Assembly (NCBI GenBank): GCA_023423275.1
Contig: JAFAFW010000058.1
Location: 1 to 64,000, forward strand
Origin: Pseudomonadota bacterium
GTDB lineage: Bacteria > Pseudomonadota > Alphaproteobacteria > Rhizobiales > Hyphomicrobiaceae
Direction of reading: 5' to 3'
DNA length: 64,000 bases
Part shown: positions 50,201-57,805 of the stretch, piece after piece
Position numbering within the stretch: position 1 is the stretch's first letter
How the letters are laid out: every line of letters begins with the position of its first letter
Notes under the pieces: model-generated
What the model was told of the DNA's origin: nothing
The model's input: only the letters and a program-made list of their open reading frames with translations
Database searches by the model: none
Made by a program: the position numbers and the translations under genes

Positions 50201-50575
50201 GCGGTATGAGAGGCCTGAGCCAGCGAGCAGTCGACCCATGGCCTGTTCGGTGGAGAAGCTTCCGCGCAGGGCTGGCGCATTCTTCCCGCGGACAAGATTG
50301 GCGTTGAAGAATAACTGCACGCCCGTGGCGTTCGAGTATTGAACCAGCGCGCGCGACAACGGTTGAGCCGCAATGTTTAGGCCGGACTGCGCGCTCGGGG
50401 ATGTCGAGGTTTGTGCATAGGCGGGCACCTGCAAGATGGCTGCCGCAACAACCAACGCACTCGACAGCAGCAACGAGCGTTTTAGAGCCGACGTGAGCGC
50501 GCCTGTGGCTGATGCTCTCTCTCCAAAGTTTGCGCGCGCCTCCCGTGTACGCCCCACCATCATCGCCAACTCCAT
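47252..50575 (-). CDS. TonB-dependent heme receptor fused to an Omp25-like barrel
   Basis: An unusually long 1107-residue receptor. In order: long signal peptide (~1-55), STN signalling domain (~65-125, L-N-I-A-A-Q-P-L-S-R-A-L), plug (~155-270; N-I-R-G-M-Q-G-M-G, G-P-S-D-G-P-Y-G-S-G-A-M-G-G-V-V), 22-strand barrel to about 855 ending T-F-R-A-S-F-S-M-K-L. A further ~235 residues (G-A-F-V-G-L-D-G-S-Y-L-L-G, W-T-F-G-G-G-L-E-H, R-A-E-Y-R-Y-S-D-F-G, ends M-G-L-A-Y-K-F) are a complete small Omp25/31-type barrel. The receptor family is the hemoglobin/heme one. The STN domain and adjacent fecI-fecR indicate surface signalling. Two barrels on one chain is uncommon. Confidence 0.9.
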   Translation of the reverse strand: MELAMMVGRTREARANFGERASATGALTSALKRSLLLSSALVVAAAILQVPAYAQTSTSPSAQSGLNIAAQPLSRALVQYSNATGVQLFFNANLVRGKNAPALRGSFSTEQAMGRLLAGSGLSYRISGNTVTIVDPNADGNNATATVDGAIALDTIDVSGGGGSAAADLPYQTPGTSAYISAEQIEQVRPSRAGDVFNSTPGVIAASRNTGGAIDVNIRGMQGMGRVKVMVDGTQQESGTYRSYNGTDNRSYFDPDLISGVEIEKGPSDGPYGSGAMGGVVNMKTLTADDILMPGSAYGVRIRGGIGGNTIAPSFNPFMARPESEAPNFLDFDNKFGSLAVASRTEHVDVVAAIVKRQHGNYFAGKYGAEIHNLGNPSNPAATARYSLNLPGEEVPNTSEDTISSLLKGTFKYQDHSLELSYLRQDSKFGYVFPLWAQQRARQQFFLSPNESNRYAAKYKFSPQDNDLIDFRFNVWKTDLSTKDPNQRVVGEWWSVLDTKAWGAEIWNTSQFQTHLGKATLTYGAEYSVSDFSNAYTWPGTVVPRTRGSRELGGTFIRGKLDLTSWLMLNAGIRYDTYRTEAAGGTNALTTNSGDAVLPSAGLTVTPWEGVQFFGKYAEGYRPPAIREIAGTGGESSGWVNRANPFLNPERSTNWEFGVNVLRSSLLREGDKFRLKAAYFDNHYQDYIIPGACPPAVGAGTCYTNNKDAVFKGYELSGGYDARVFFVTSSLNYYTEVDVGSNPDNLRLEFGMGYVPPEFTASGTIGVRLFDEKLTFGTRINYVGQRASPYLYQSLYSTPRFTPHVTLVDLFGSYKFNDSTTVDFSIENLTDQYYVDPLAVARIPSPGRTFRASFSMKLGDQSDASFGGLSIPELTTLATGYNWNGAFVGLDGSYLLGDATAEGDFAGTLRTGSNPNYVWVPYSATTRTAHDPAGLGGGLFAGYNVQLNSPFVLGVDANLTYVNPLEMTEQFTAPAVSDPITRTLTTTVTSSINWQGGVRGRIGLAFGRTLPYVAGGLAIAQYKYNYTSFSLNQSVSTTTLPDPTSFKDTYVGWTFGGGLEHALTDNLLFRAEYRYSDFGKQTFETPAGPHQIDLTSNEWRMGLAYKF

Positions 50576-50713
50576 CCCCGGTGCCCCTCATACGCGAGAG
50601 GTGAATTTTCCCAATGGGGCCCCGTATTCCTGGCCCTCATTGGGTTAAACACCCGGCGGGCGCGAGCTAATGATTGTCGTTGGAGATTTTTTGTTCTGCG
50701 AGGTGGTCTGTCG

Positions 50714-51658
50714 TCAGCGTGCGTAGACGACGGCCATATAGCCACCAGCATCCAGCACGCGGATGGGAAGTGTGTCGGCAATGATGCCGAGCGCAGCCTC
50801 ATGTTTCTTCGTATCCAGAGCGGCCGTGACGGGGATGTCCCCGAGACTTTGATCCAGCAGGAGAATGCGCCCGCGTCTGTAGCGCTCCAGCTCCTTGAGA
50901 ACCCGCCGCAGGGGCACGTCTTCGAACACCATGCGGTCCCGGCGCCAAGCTCCGACTGTTGCTACATCGAACGGCGAGGGCTTGAGATCTGTGCGGCTTC
51001 CGTAGCCAACCTGCGTGCCGGCCGGAACAGACATCTCACGCTGGCCTCTAACGCGGACGGCCACCGCGTGCTCCAGCACGGCGACCGTGGTCTGTTCCTC
51101 CAGAAGCTTGACGTCGAACTCCGTGCCGAGTGCCCGCACTGTTCCGACGCCTGCCTCAACCACGAAGGGGCGGTCGGGATTTCGCGCAACGCGGAAGTAG
51201 CCTTGGCCGCGATGAAGCGTGAGGCCGCGTTTATCAGGCGTGAAATCAAGCGACACCGCAGAATAGCTGCCGAGTTCAACCTCGCTGCCGTCCGGAAGCG
51301 TGAAGGAGCGCCTTTCCGCGATGTCCGTGACGTAGTCCGCGAACAAGCCCGGTGGCGTGAGATAGTATGCTGTCGGAATGCCGACGAGTGCAGCTAGTCC
51401 ACCCAGAGCGATGCTACGCCTGTTGACGGTACGCCCCCGCTGCAGCCGCTCATACTCCGGTTTCACTATGTCGTAACGGTCCCAAAGGGCCTGCGCCCGT
51501 TCGATGGCCAGAGGATGCGCAGGGTCCGCCTTCAACCACGCATCGAAGCCGGCCCGCTCAGCAGGGGTCACCTTGTCGTCCTTCATCCGGACGAACCACT
51601 CCAGAGCCTCGATCTCAATGGGGTCGCGGTTATCGCCCGTCATATTTTTAGTTGCCAA
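50714..51658 (-). CDS. fecR: FecR-type anti-sigma regulator
   Basis: A 314-residue transmembrane regulator. An N-terminal cytosolic domain (DUF4880: A-L-E-W-F-V-R-M-K-D-D-K-V-T, A-W-L-K-A-D-P-A-H) is followed by a membrane helix (A-L-G-G-L-A-A-L-V-G-I-P-T) and the FecR periplasmic domain (G-V-G-T-V-R-A-L-G-T-E-F-D-V, T-V-A-V-L-E-H-A-V-A-V). It ends with a secretin/STN-like stretch. It relays the signal from the receptor's STN domain to the FecI sigma factor encoded 92 bases upstream. Confidence 0.93.
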   Translation of the reverse strand: MATKNMTGDNRDPIEIEALEWFVRMKDDKVTPAERAGFDAWLKADPAHPLAIERAQALWDRYDIVKPEYERLQRGRTVNRRSIALGGLAALVGIPTAYYLTPPGLFADYVTDIAERRSFTLPDGSEVELGSYSAVSLDFTPDKRGLTLHRGQGYFRVARNPDRPFVVEAGVGTVRALGTEFDVKLLEEQTTVAVLEHAVAVRVRGQREMSVPAGTQVGYGSRTDLKPSPFDVATVGAWRRDRMVFEDVPLRRVLKELERYRRGRILLLDQSLGDIPVTAALDTKKHEAALGIIADTLPIRVLDAGGYMAVVYAR

Positions 51659-51749
51659 AGTCTGCTGTGGCGTTTTTGCGGCGCACGCGCCGAAGCGCTG
51701 CGCTTATCTCTTAAGACACCCGGGGCGCGCAAATCTATGATCGGATCGA

Positions 51750-52247
51750 TCAGGAAAGTTTACGGTCCAGCTCCGCCAAGGCTGCAACGACCTGCGAAAT
51801 CACGGTATTGCGGGAGACGCCCATGCGCTCCGCAATCTCGTCGTATCGCAGTCCCTCAATCCTGCTGAGAATGAAGGCCATTCGCCGCCGCTCGGGAAGC
51901 TCGGCGACGGCAAGCAGCAAGCGGTGCAACTCGCTGCGGTAGAGTGCGACGAGTTCGGGCGATGGCTGTGGGTCGGCAGCGGCGTCGAGTTCCGTACCAG
52001 TGATTTCAATCTGACCGCGCCGACGCGTATCGCGCAGATGATTGATGGCGAGGTTGCGAACCACTTGCGTGACATAAGCCGCGTTTGCCGCCGATCCGAG
52101 CTCTCTTTTGGCCAGCAGATTGGCAAATGCCTGCTGCACGACATCCTCGGCCGTGGCTGGATTGCCGACCAGTCGCCTTACGAAGGCGCGCAACCGAGTC
52201 TGTTCCGCTTCATAAAGCCTTGCCAAAGCTAACGTGTGGGCTGTCAT
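51750..52247 (-). CDS. fecI: FecI-type ECF sigma factor
   Basis: A 165-residue extracytoplasmic-function sigma factor. Region 2 (L-V-G-N-P-A-T-A-E-D-V-V-Q-Q-A-F-A-N-L-L) and region 4 (L-P-E-R-R-R-M-A-F-I-L-S-R-I-E-G-L-R-Y-D-E-I-A-E-R-M-G-V-S-R-N-T-V) are complete. Start 52247 (M-T-A-H-T-L-A-L-A-R-L-Y-E) fits the family; an upstream ATG adds 17 residues. It controls the receptor operon through FecR. Confidence 0.93.
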   Translation of the reverse strand: MTAHTLALARLYEAEQTRLRAFVRRLVGNPATAEDVVQQAFANLLAKRELGSAANAAYVTQVVRNLAINHLRDTRRRGQIEITGTELDAAADPQPSPELVALYRSELHRLLLAVAELPERRRMAFILSRIEGLRYDEIAERMGVSRNTVISQVVAALAELDRKLS

Positions 52248-52620
52248 GATCAAACGTACCCGAGGGAAGCCAGCAGCCGAGATGAAGTGTGGTCGCAATC
52301 ACGATCAGCAAGTGGCATTGGTGCGCCCGAAAGGTCCGCGACAATGGTCGTGTTCGCTGGGTGAGCGCTGATGAGGATATTGGTCGGCATCATCATTTGT
52401 ACGCTGCTACATATCCAAAGATCTGCGATCCGCTCCGCAAGGCATGTCTAACGGCGCTTCATCCTCGGGTATCTCAAGTCGAAAAATCGTTCAATGCCAA
52501 TATTTTAGATCTTCTCTAAGGCTGGGGCGCCAGGAAGATGCTTTTAGTGTACCAGAAAAGTATAGATTACTATCTGGAATCGCTACCCTTTCCTGGGACG
52601 CATGAGACGCCACGAAGAGT

Positions 52621-52687
52621 GCGGCGCCTGGCGCCGCTTCAAGTCCGTAGGCCGATTACTAGGCATCGTTGCAACCCTGCAACGATG
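52621..52687. repeat. Two adjacent perfect hairpins
   Basis: GCGGCGCC (52621-52628), T, GGCGCCGC (52630-52637) and, 26 bases on, CATCGTTGCA (52664-52673), four bases, TGCAACGATG (52678-52687). Both arms are perfect. Neither has a T tract. Paired stems in a gene-free junction could be a small RNA, a REP-like element or a recombination site. Confidence 0.55.
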
Positions 52688-52880
52688 TCTCGCGCACCGA
52701 ACTTAGGGCGATTTTCTGCTTTAGATCGGAAACTCTCAGCGCCCGCTCCCTTGATGTGGGACGGCGTAAGCGGTCTGTTTCCAGTATCTGGAGACGTGGA
52801 CAAGGCACCGAAGGGATGTTCGATCGTTTCCGCTGTGCGCGCTGAGATGGGCGCACCTGAAAATATGAGATGATCTCCAA

Positions 52881-52976
52881 GATCTCGAACCGCTCAGCGA
52901 TTTCGCGCACCGGCTCCGACCCACCGAGATTGTAGAGTTCGAGACGAGTGAAGCTGTGCCTAGCGGCTACCCCTGT
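52881..52976 (-). pseudogene. Fragment of an F-T-R-x-E-L-Y-x-L family gene
   Basis: On the minus strand this reads H-S-F-T-R-L-E-L-Y-N-L-G-G-S-E-P-V-R-E-I-A-E-R-F-E-I, then loses frame. It matches the N-terminus of a hypothetical family (F-T-R-E-E-L-Y-E-L-V-W-S-E-P-x-x-x-x-A). A second fragment of the same family lies at 57290-57565; the stretch CGAGATTGTAGAGTTCG is identical at 52925 and 57496. No start or downstream continuation survives here. Confidence 0.6.
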
Positions 52977-53566
52977 CGTTACAGTATGGCACTGTATCCT
53001 GGAGGGCTCCGTCGGGCTTAGCAGACCGTTTCCGTGCAGATGACGTGCGCTCTAGTGAAATTACAGCGCCACTTCAATCACATAGGTGTTCGCAGTTTCA
53101 TCCTGTACGGCGCGCCACATATTTTCCAGTTATTTCAGCGACTTATGGAAGTCATAACATACAGGATTCGAACCCGGAATTTATCGTGATTTTTCAAGGA
53201 TCAATGATCCAGCCGCCAGCACTCTGAACCAGCGACGGCAACAATACACCCGCATATGAGGCGATGCTGGACGGCAGTGCCACTTTGAAAGAGAGGGCAT
53301 CCGTCGCGGCGCGACAGGCCACGAGCGATAGTGCTCCACGATCGCGCCGCGCTAAAGCATCGCCTAGGCCGAGAGTGGAGCCTTGCTTGCGATCGATCAG
53401 CAACGAGAAGCGTATCTCCCGACGCGTCTGCTGGCTGGGGAGTGGTGACAGAAGTACACGATACGCCGCAAATTCTGGGGATGACCGACAAATCGCGACA
53501 CGAGTGCCAAATGCTCGCTGTTATCTAAACGATCGAAAGAAAGGCGATTCTGCTTCAGTAGGGTCT

Positions 53567-55249
53567 ATGGCGCGATTGTCGGCAGTCGAATGGGACATTA
53601 TTGATGCGCGGGTGCGCAAGGCGGTAGCGTCGCGGCATCTACCGAATCTTTCGCGCGGCTTCTTGTGCGTGGTCCTGGAGCAGTTCTTCCCTGGTCGGGC
53701 AGGTGATCATGCTGACATGATCACGGATGGTGGCAATGACCGGGGCATCGACGCTATAGAGATCATCGAGAAGGACGCGCAGGCAGAGGTTTATCTCTTC
53801 CAAGGGAAATACCGGGAGAGCCAGGCTACGACTGACAAGACAATTAATGATACTGAGATACTGAAGATTTCGGCATTCTTGCATGAGCTATTTGACAAGT
53901 CGGAAGATCTTCTCAGAACAGGTAACCTGCCGCTGACAGAGGCTGTGCGGCGCATCTGGATCTTGCATGAGCGTGGGGTCGTATGTCGCTATCGCGTCGT
54001 ACTGTGCTCGAACGACCAGGGACTGTCAGGGTCGGCAAAGACGCTGCTCGATGGTGCGATCCGGAGCCTTCCCGGAGTCGACTATGAGACATACGGGGCT
54101 TCCGATCTTATTCGGGATATTGGAGTCGAAGGACGAGCGCGAGAAAGCGGGTTGTTGCAGGTTGTCGGCAAAGAAGCATTCGAGCGGGCCGATGGTGATA
54201 TCCGGGGAGTTATTGCCTCGGTCGATGCGCGCTCATTCGTCAAGCTGATTCAGACAGAGGACGGGCGATCGATCAAGCGGCATTTGTTCGATGACAACCT
54301 GCGGGTCTTCCTGGGAGCCAATGGCGGGTACAATAGCGAAATCATTGCGACGGCGACATCTAGTGACAGCCATCTGTTCTGGTATCTCAACAACGGAATC
54401 ACCATCACGTGCCGAACCTACTCCTACAATAAGGGGCACACCAATCCCGTCATCAGGATCGATGACTTTCAGATCGTAAATGGAGCGCAGACGTCACACT
54501 CACTACTGGAGGCAGCGAGAAGTTCACCGGATGCCCTCGAGAATGTAGTGTTGACGGTTCGCGTGTATGCGACAGATCGCACAGATATCGCCGAGCGCGT
54601 AGCGGTCGCCACGAACAGTCAGGCGCGCATCCAGTCTCGGGACCTGCGAGCCAATCATCCCATTTTAAAGAAGCTCGAGATCGCGCTGCTCGAACGCGGC
54701 TTCTATTTCGAGCGCAAGCGCAACATGCATGCCGACCGCGACGATAAACAGCGGCTTGATGCGCTCAAGCTCGGCCAAATCATCATGTCATACTACCTGC
54801 GGGAGCCGGACAAAGCCCGCACAGAATCGGACTCGATATTCGCAGACCGATTCTCGGCTGTCTTCCACGAACATCATAATATCGAGGAGCTGTGTCGCGT
54901 CGTAGAGCTATACCGGGTGGTCGAAGAAATGAAAGACGCTTATGTCGCCAAGCACGGGGATGGCGTAGAGGGCGGCGGCGACCACCAATACCTGATCTAC
55001 GGCCATTGGTTCGTTCTTTTCGCAGCGCGCACACTTCTTAGCCACAATGGAAAGCCGATTCCGCAGAATTCCGACGACGTCAGAGCGCTGGCACAGGAGA
55101 GCATCGCGCTCATCGCGAGGGCCTGCAGTCAGGGGAAGGCAGTCGCGCACTATCAACTATTCCGCAGCCCCCGCACGCGAGACAGGATTTTGGCCGAGTT
55201 CAACGGCAAGCAGATGAGCCTTTTCGATCTGTTGGAGACGCTTCCGTAA
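53567..55249 (+). CDS. AIPR-family abortive infection protein
   Basis: A 560-residue protein of the AIPR (abortive phage resistance) family. The N-terminal ~120 residues look like a PD-(D/E)XK nuclease: D-G-G-N-D-R-G-I-D62-A-I, then V-Y-L-F-Q79-G-K81. The AIPR core has N-L-R-V-F-L-G, H-L-F-W-Y-L-N-N-G-I-T-I-T-C and F-Q-I-V-N-G-A-Q-T-S-H-S-L. The start ATG 53567 (M-A-R-L-S-A-V-E-W-D) replaces a longer frame to 53264 that is not protein-like. It is followed by a GmrSD-like gene and is likely a phage-defence effector. Confidence 0.85.
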   Translation: MARLSAVEWDIIDARVRKAVASRHLPNLSRGFLCVVLEQFFPGRAGDHADMITDGGNDRGIDAIEIIEKDAQAEVYLFQGKYRESQATTDKTINDTEILKISAFLHELFDKSEDLLRTGNLPLTEAVRRIWILHERGVVCRYRVVLCSNDQGLSGSAKTLLDGAIRSLPGVDYETYGASDLIRDIGVEGRARESGLLQVVGKEAFERADGDIRGVIASVDARSFVKLIQTEDGRSIKRHLFDDNLRVFLGANGGYNSEIIATATSSDSHLFWYLNNGITITCRTYSYNKGHTNPVIRIDDFQIVNGAQTSHSLLEAARSSPDALENVVLTVRVYATDRTDIAERVAVATNSQARIQSRDLRANHPILKKLEIALLERGFYFERKRNMHADRDDKQRLDALKLGQIIMSYYLREPDKARTESDSIFADRFSAVFHEHHNIEELCRVVELYRVVEEMKDAYVAKHGDGVEGGGDHQYLIYGHWFVLFAARTLLSHNGKPIPQNSDDVRALAQESIALIARACSQGKAVAHYQLFRSPRTRDRILAEFNGKQMSLFDLLETLP

Positions 55250-55382
55250 TGTTCATGGGAAACCAATCAGCTCGAAACACCGCATCTTTGGTTGCTCTCG
55301 TCCTAGTAGGAAGTAAAGCTATCGGCGGTTACTATTGGCCGTAGCGCTGGTGACGGCACTACGGACTGGGAAGGTTTATCCT

Positions 55383-57260
55383 ATGGATGCCAATGTTACA
55401 TCAGTGCTCAACGTATTCGAGAAGAAACTCCACCTAGAGGTGCCTTTATTCCAGCGCCAATACGTTTGGACCGAGGATAAGCACTGGGCGCCCTTATGGG
55501 AGGATATTTCTCGGAAGTTTTCAGAGTACCTGGAGGGCCATAAGGATGCGCCAGCTCATTTCCTTGGCGCAATGGTGCTCGATCAGAAACAGGTGCCTAC
55601 CACCCACGTTGAGCGCCGCCTCATCATCGATGGACAGCAACGACTTACAACATTTCAGATCCTGCTTGCGTCGCTGCGGGACTTCTGCTCCGAGAATGAA
55701 TGCACTGAGCTGGCGAAGGAGTGCAATACGTTCATCCTGAACAGCGGCATGATGGCCAATCCGGAAGTCGAAAAATTCAAGGTCAGTCCAACGCAGCGAG
55801 ACCAGGCTCAATTCAATGATGTCATCACTTCCTTCTCGCGCGCCGAGTTGGAGAAACGCCATCCTCTCACGAGGAGGAAGTATGCCCGTCGATATGACCC
55901 CAGACCGCGCATGGTCGAGGCCTATGTTTATTTCCATAACCAACTTAAAGAGTTCTTCTTTGGTACAGCCGGTGAGCCTCCTCTCCAGCAGGATTACCCA
56001 CTGAATATGCGGCTCGATGAATGCATCCAAGCGCTTAAGCGAGCTCTCAACATCGTAGTGATTGATCTGGGTAAAGATGATGACGCGCAAGTCATTTTTG
56101 AAACGCTCAATGCCCGCGGTGAACCGCTGCTGCCGGCGGATCTCTTGCGCAACTACATTTTCCTTCGGGCGTCTCGCAAGGGAGAACCGCGAGAAGAACT
56201 GTACGAGAAGTATTGGGGCCGCTTTGATGACGATTTTTGGCGGGTGGAGGTCAGCCAGGGCCGGATCACGCGGCCACGCAGTGACCTTTTCTTGCAGCAC
56301 TATCTCGCAAGCCAAGTCATGCGTGAAGTTCCAATCAAGCACCTGTTCGTTGAATACAAATACTGGATTGATACAAAAAACCCGTTCTCGACCGTCGCCG
56401 ACGAACTCAGCCAACTTGCGAGGCAAGGTGACGCATTTCGCCGCATCATGGATCCAGCTTCGGACGACGTACTCTATCCGCTTGGCACGTTTCTGAACAC
56501 TTTCGAGATCGGCACGGCCCACCCTCTGCTTCTGACGCTGCTCGAGGCCCATCTCGATGATGTGCAATGGGCCAGTATTGCGGAGACGATTGAATCTTAC
56601 ATCGTGCGGCGCGCCGTTTGTGGTCTCACCAATAAGAACTACAATCGCGTCTTCCTGGCTGCGACAAAGCATCTGCGAGACTACGGCGCGTCGGCGGAAG
56701 CTCTAGCGGCTGCTCTGTCGGCGAACACGGGTGAGTCCACTGAATGGCCTAACGATCGCACCTTCGGAAGTGCTTGGAAGCAGCGCAACGCCTACCATAC
56801 GCTAGCCGGTCAGCGTTGTGTTCATGTTCTCAAGCGATTGAATGACTCGTTCTACAATCCCAAAATGGAGAAGGTGTCCATTAGTGGTCCGCTAACAATC
56901 GAGCATCTCATGCCGCAGCGTTGGTACGAGCACTGGCCACTACCTGACGGCCGAAAAGGCGAACCGGCCGTCGACATCATGTTGGGCAAGTTCGAACAGG
57001 ACTTCGTTGATGTCTGCGAGCGCCGTGACAATCTCATTCATACGATTGGCAATCTGACACTGATGACGCAACCTCTTAACTCGTCGACATCGAATCGCGC
57101 TTGGCTGGAAAAGCGGAAAGAGATTGAGAGTGCTTCAATGCTGCCTATAAGCATTGAGCTGCGGTCCATAGAAAAGTGGGATGAGGAGGCTATCACCGAA
57201 CGCTCAGATCGGTTGCTCCAACGTGCCTTGAGAATCTGGCCGGGTCCCAGGCGCGGGTAA
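55383..57260 (+). CDS. GmrSD-like (DUF262-DUF1524) modification-dependent nuclease
   Basis: A 625-residue single-chain protein of the type IV GmrSD group. The N-terminal DUF262 (ParB-like NTPase/nuclease) has V-P-L-F-Q-R-Q-Y-V-W (20-29) and I-I-D-G-Q-Q-R-L-T-T (~86). The C-terminal DUF1524 HNH-like nuclease has T-I-E-H-L-M-P-Q (~505) and H-T-I-G-N-L-T-L-M (~560). Founders GmrS/GmrD cut DNA with glucosylated hydroxymethylcytosine; many relatives restrict other modified or even plain phage DNA. Start ATG 55383 (M-D-A-N-V-T-S-V-L). It lies 133 bases after the AIPR gene. Confidence 0.88.
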   Translation: MDANVTSVLNVFEKKLHLEVPLFQRQYVWTEDKHWAPLWEDISRKFSEYLEGHKDAPAHFLGAMVLDQKQVPTTHVERRLIIDGQQRLTTFQILLASLRDFCSENECTELAKECNTFILNSGMMANPEVEKFKVSPTQRDQAQFNDVITSFSRAELEKRHPLTRRKYARRYDPRPRMVEAYVYFHNQLKEFFFGTAGEPPLQQDYPLNMRLDECIQALKRALNIVVIDLGKDDDAQVIFETLNARGEPLLPADLLRNYIFLRASRKGEPREELYEKYWGRFDDDFWRVEVSQGRITRPRSDLFLQHYLASQVMREVPIKHLFVEYKYWIDTKNPFSTVADELSQLARQGDAFRRIMDPASDDVLYPLGTFLNTFEIGTAHPLLLTLLEAHLDDVQWASIAETIESYIVRRAVCGLTNKNYNRVFLAATKHLRDYGASAEALAAALSANTGESTEWPNDRTFGSAWKQRNAYHTLAGQRCVHVLKRLNDSFYNPKMEKVSISGPLTIEHLMPQRWYEHWPLPDGRKGEPAVDIMLGKFEQDFVDVCERRDNLIHTIGNLTLMTQPLNSSTSNRAWLEKRKEIESASMLPISIELRSIEKWDEEAITERSDRLLQRALRIWPGPRRG

Positions 57261-57289
57261 AGCATTTCCGCATCCAACTGTGCTCTTAA

Positions 57290-57565
57290 TCTTGGTTTTG
57301 CCCAATCGTCACCTCGCCGGAGTGTGCCAGCTCGCGGGGCGGCAGCGCAAAGGATGCTACGCGATGTCCGGCTTTCTTCTTGTTCCAATAGCCGCGAGTT
57401 GGAATTTGTTATGGAGGCGCTGCGGCAAGCTTTGGCAAGGCCGACATCTGATAGCTCGGGCCACGCAGCCGTGTCGCGCATCGGCTCAGACCAAACGAGA
57501 TTGTAGAGTTCGGGACGAGTAAAGCTGCGCGCCACAGCGGGGCTCAGGTCACCGGCCGCGAACAA
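57290..57565 (-). pseudogene. Frameshifted copy of the F-T-R-x-E-L-Y family
   Basis: On the minus strand A-R-S-F-T-R-P-E-L-Y-N-L-V-W-S-E-P-M-R-D-T-A and S-D-V-G-L-A-K-A-C-R in one frame continue in another as I-P-T-R-G-Y-W-N-K-K-K-A-G-H-R-V-A. This is the family's normal N-terminal order with a frameshift between, so it is broken. It is longer than the fragment at 52881-52976. The family is of unknown function. Confidence 0.65.
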
Positions 57566-57628
57566 TCAAGCTGTGGACTTCCGGAAATATACTCCTCAAA
57601 TGTGCATCCATTGGCTACACATTGGGCC

Positions 57629-57805
57629 ATGAAGGATGTCGGCCTCCGCATACGGATACAGCGCGAACTGCGTGAGCGGTTTCAGGAGGCATGCGATGCT
57701 CAAGATAAGCCCGCCTCGCAGGTGCTGCGAGAGTTCATGCAGGAGTACGCCGACAAGCACGCGCGGCAGCAACGGGCCGTGCGAAGCAGGAAGGGTGCTC
57801 AATGA
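57629..57805 (+). CDS. Ribbon-helix-helix protein of the type I RM operon
   Basis: A 58-residue basic protein: MKDVGLRIRIQRELRERFQE, A-C-D-A-Q-D-K-P-A-S-Q-V-L-R-E-F-M-Q-E-Y. One strand and two helices fit a CopG/MetJ-type repressor. Its stop overlaps hsdR by 4 bases. It probably autoregulates the hsd operon; small RHH genes before hsdR are common in this kind of system. Confidence 0.75.
   Translation: MKDVGLRIRIQRELRERFQEACDAQDKPASQVLREFMQEYADKHARQQRAVRSRKGAQ

Larger units (their letters stand above)
52248..53566. other. Long junction between iron and defence regions
   Basis: About 1.3 kb with no intact gene. It holds two hairpins, a degraded gene fragment on the minus strand (listed separately) and, at 53164-53174, GGATTCGAACC, which reads as a tRNA T-arm on the minus strand but lacks the rest of a tRNA. 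Composition shifts to lower GC after about 52380. This looks like an island boundary. Confidence 0.5.

Noticed and set aside
53164..53174. GGATTCGAACC, resembling a tRNA T-arm on the minus strand
   Set aside because: The neighbouring bases do not pair into a full T stem, and no acceptor, D or anticodon arms are found; at most an att-site relic.
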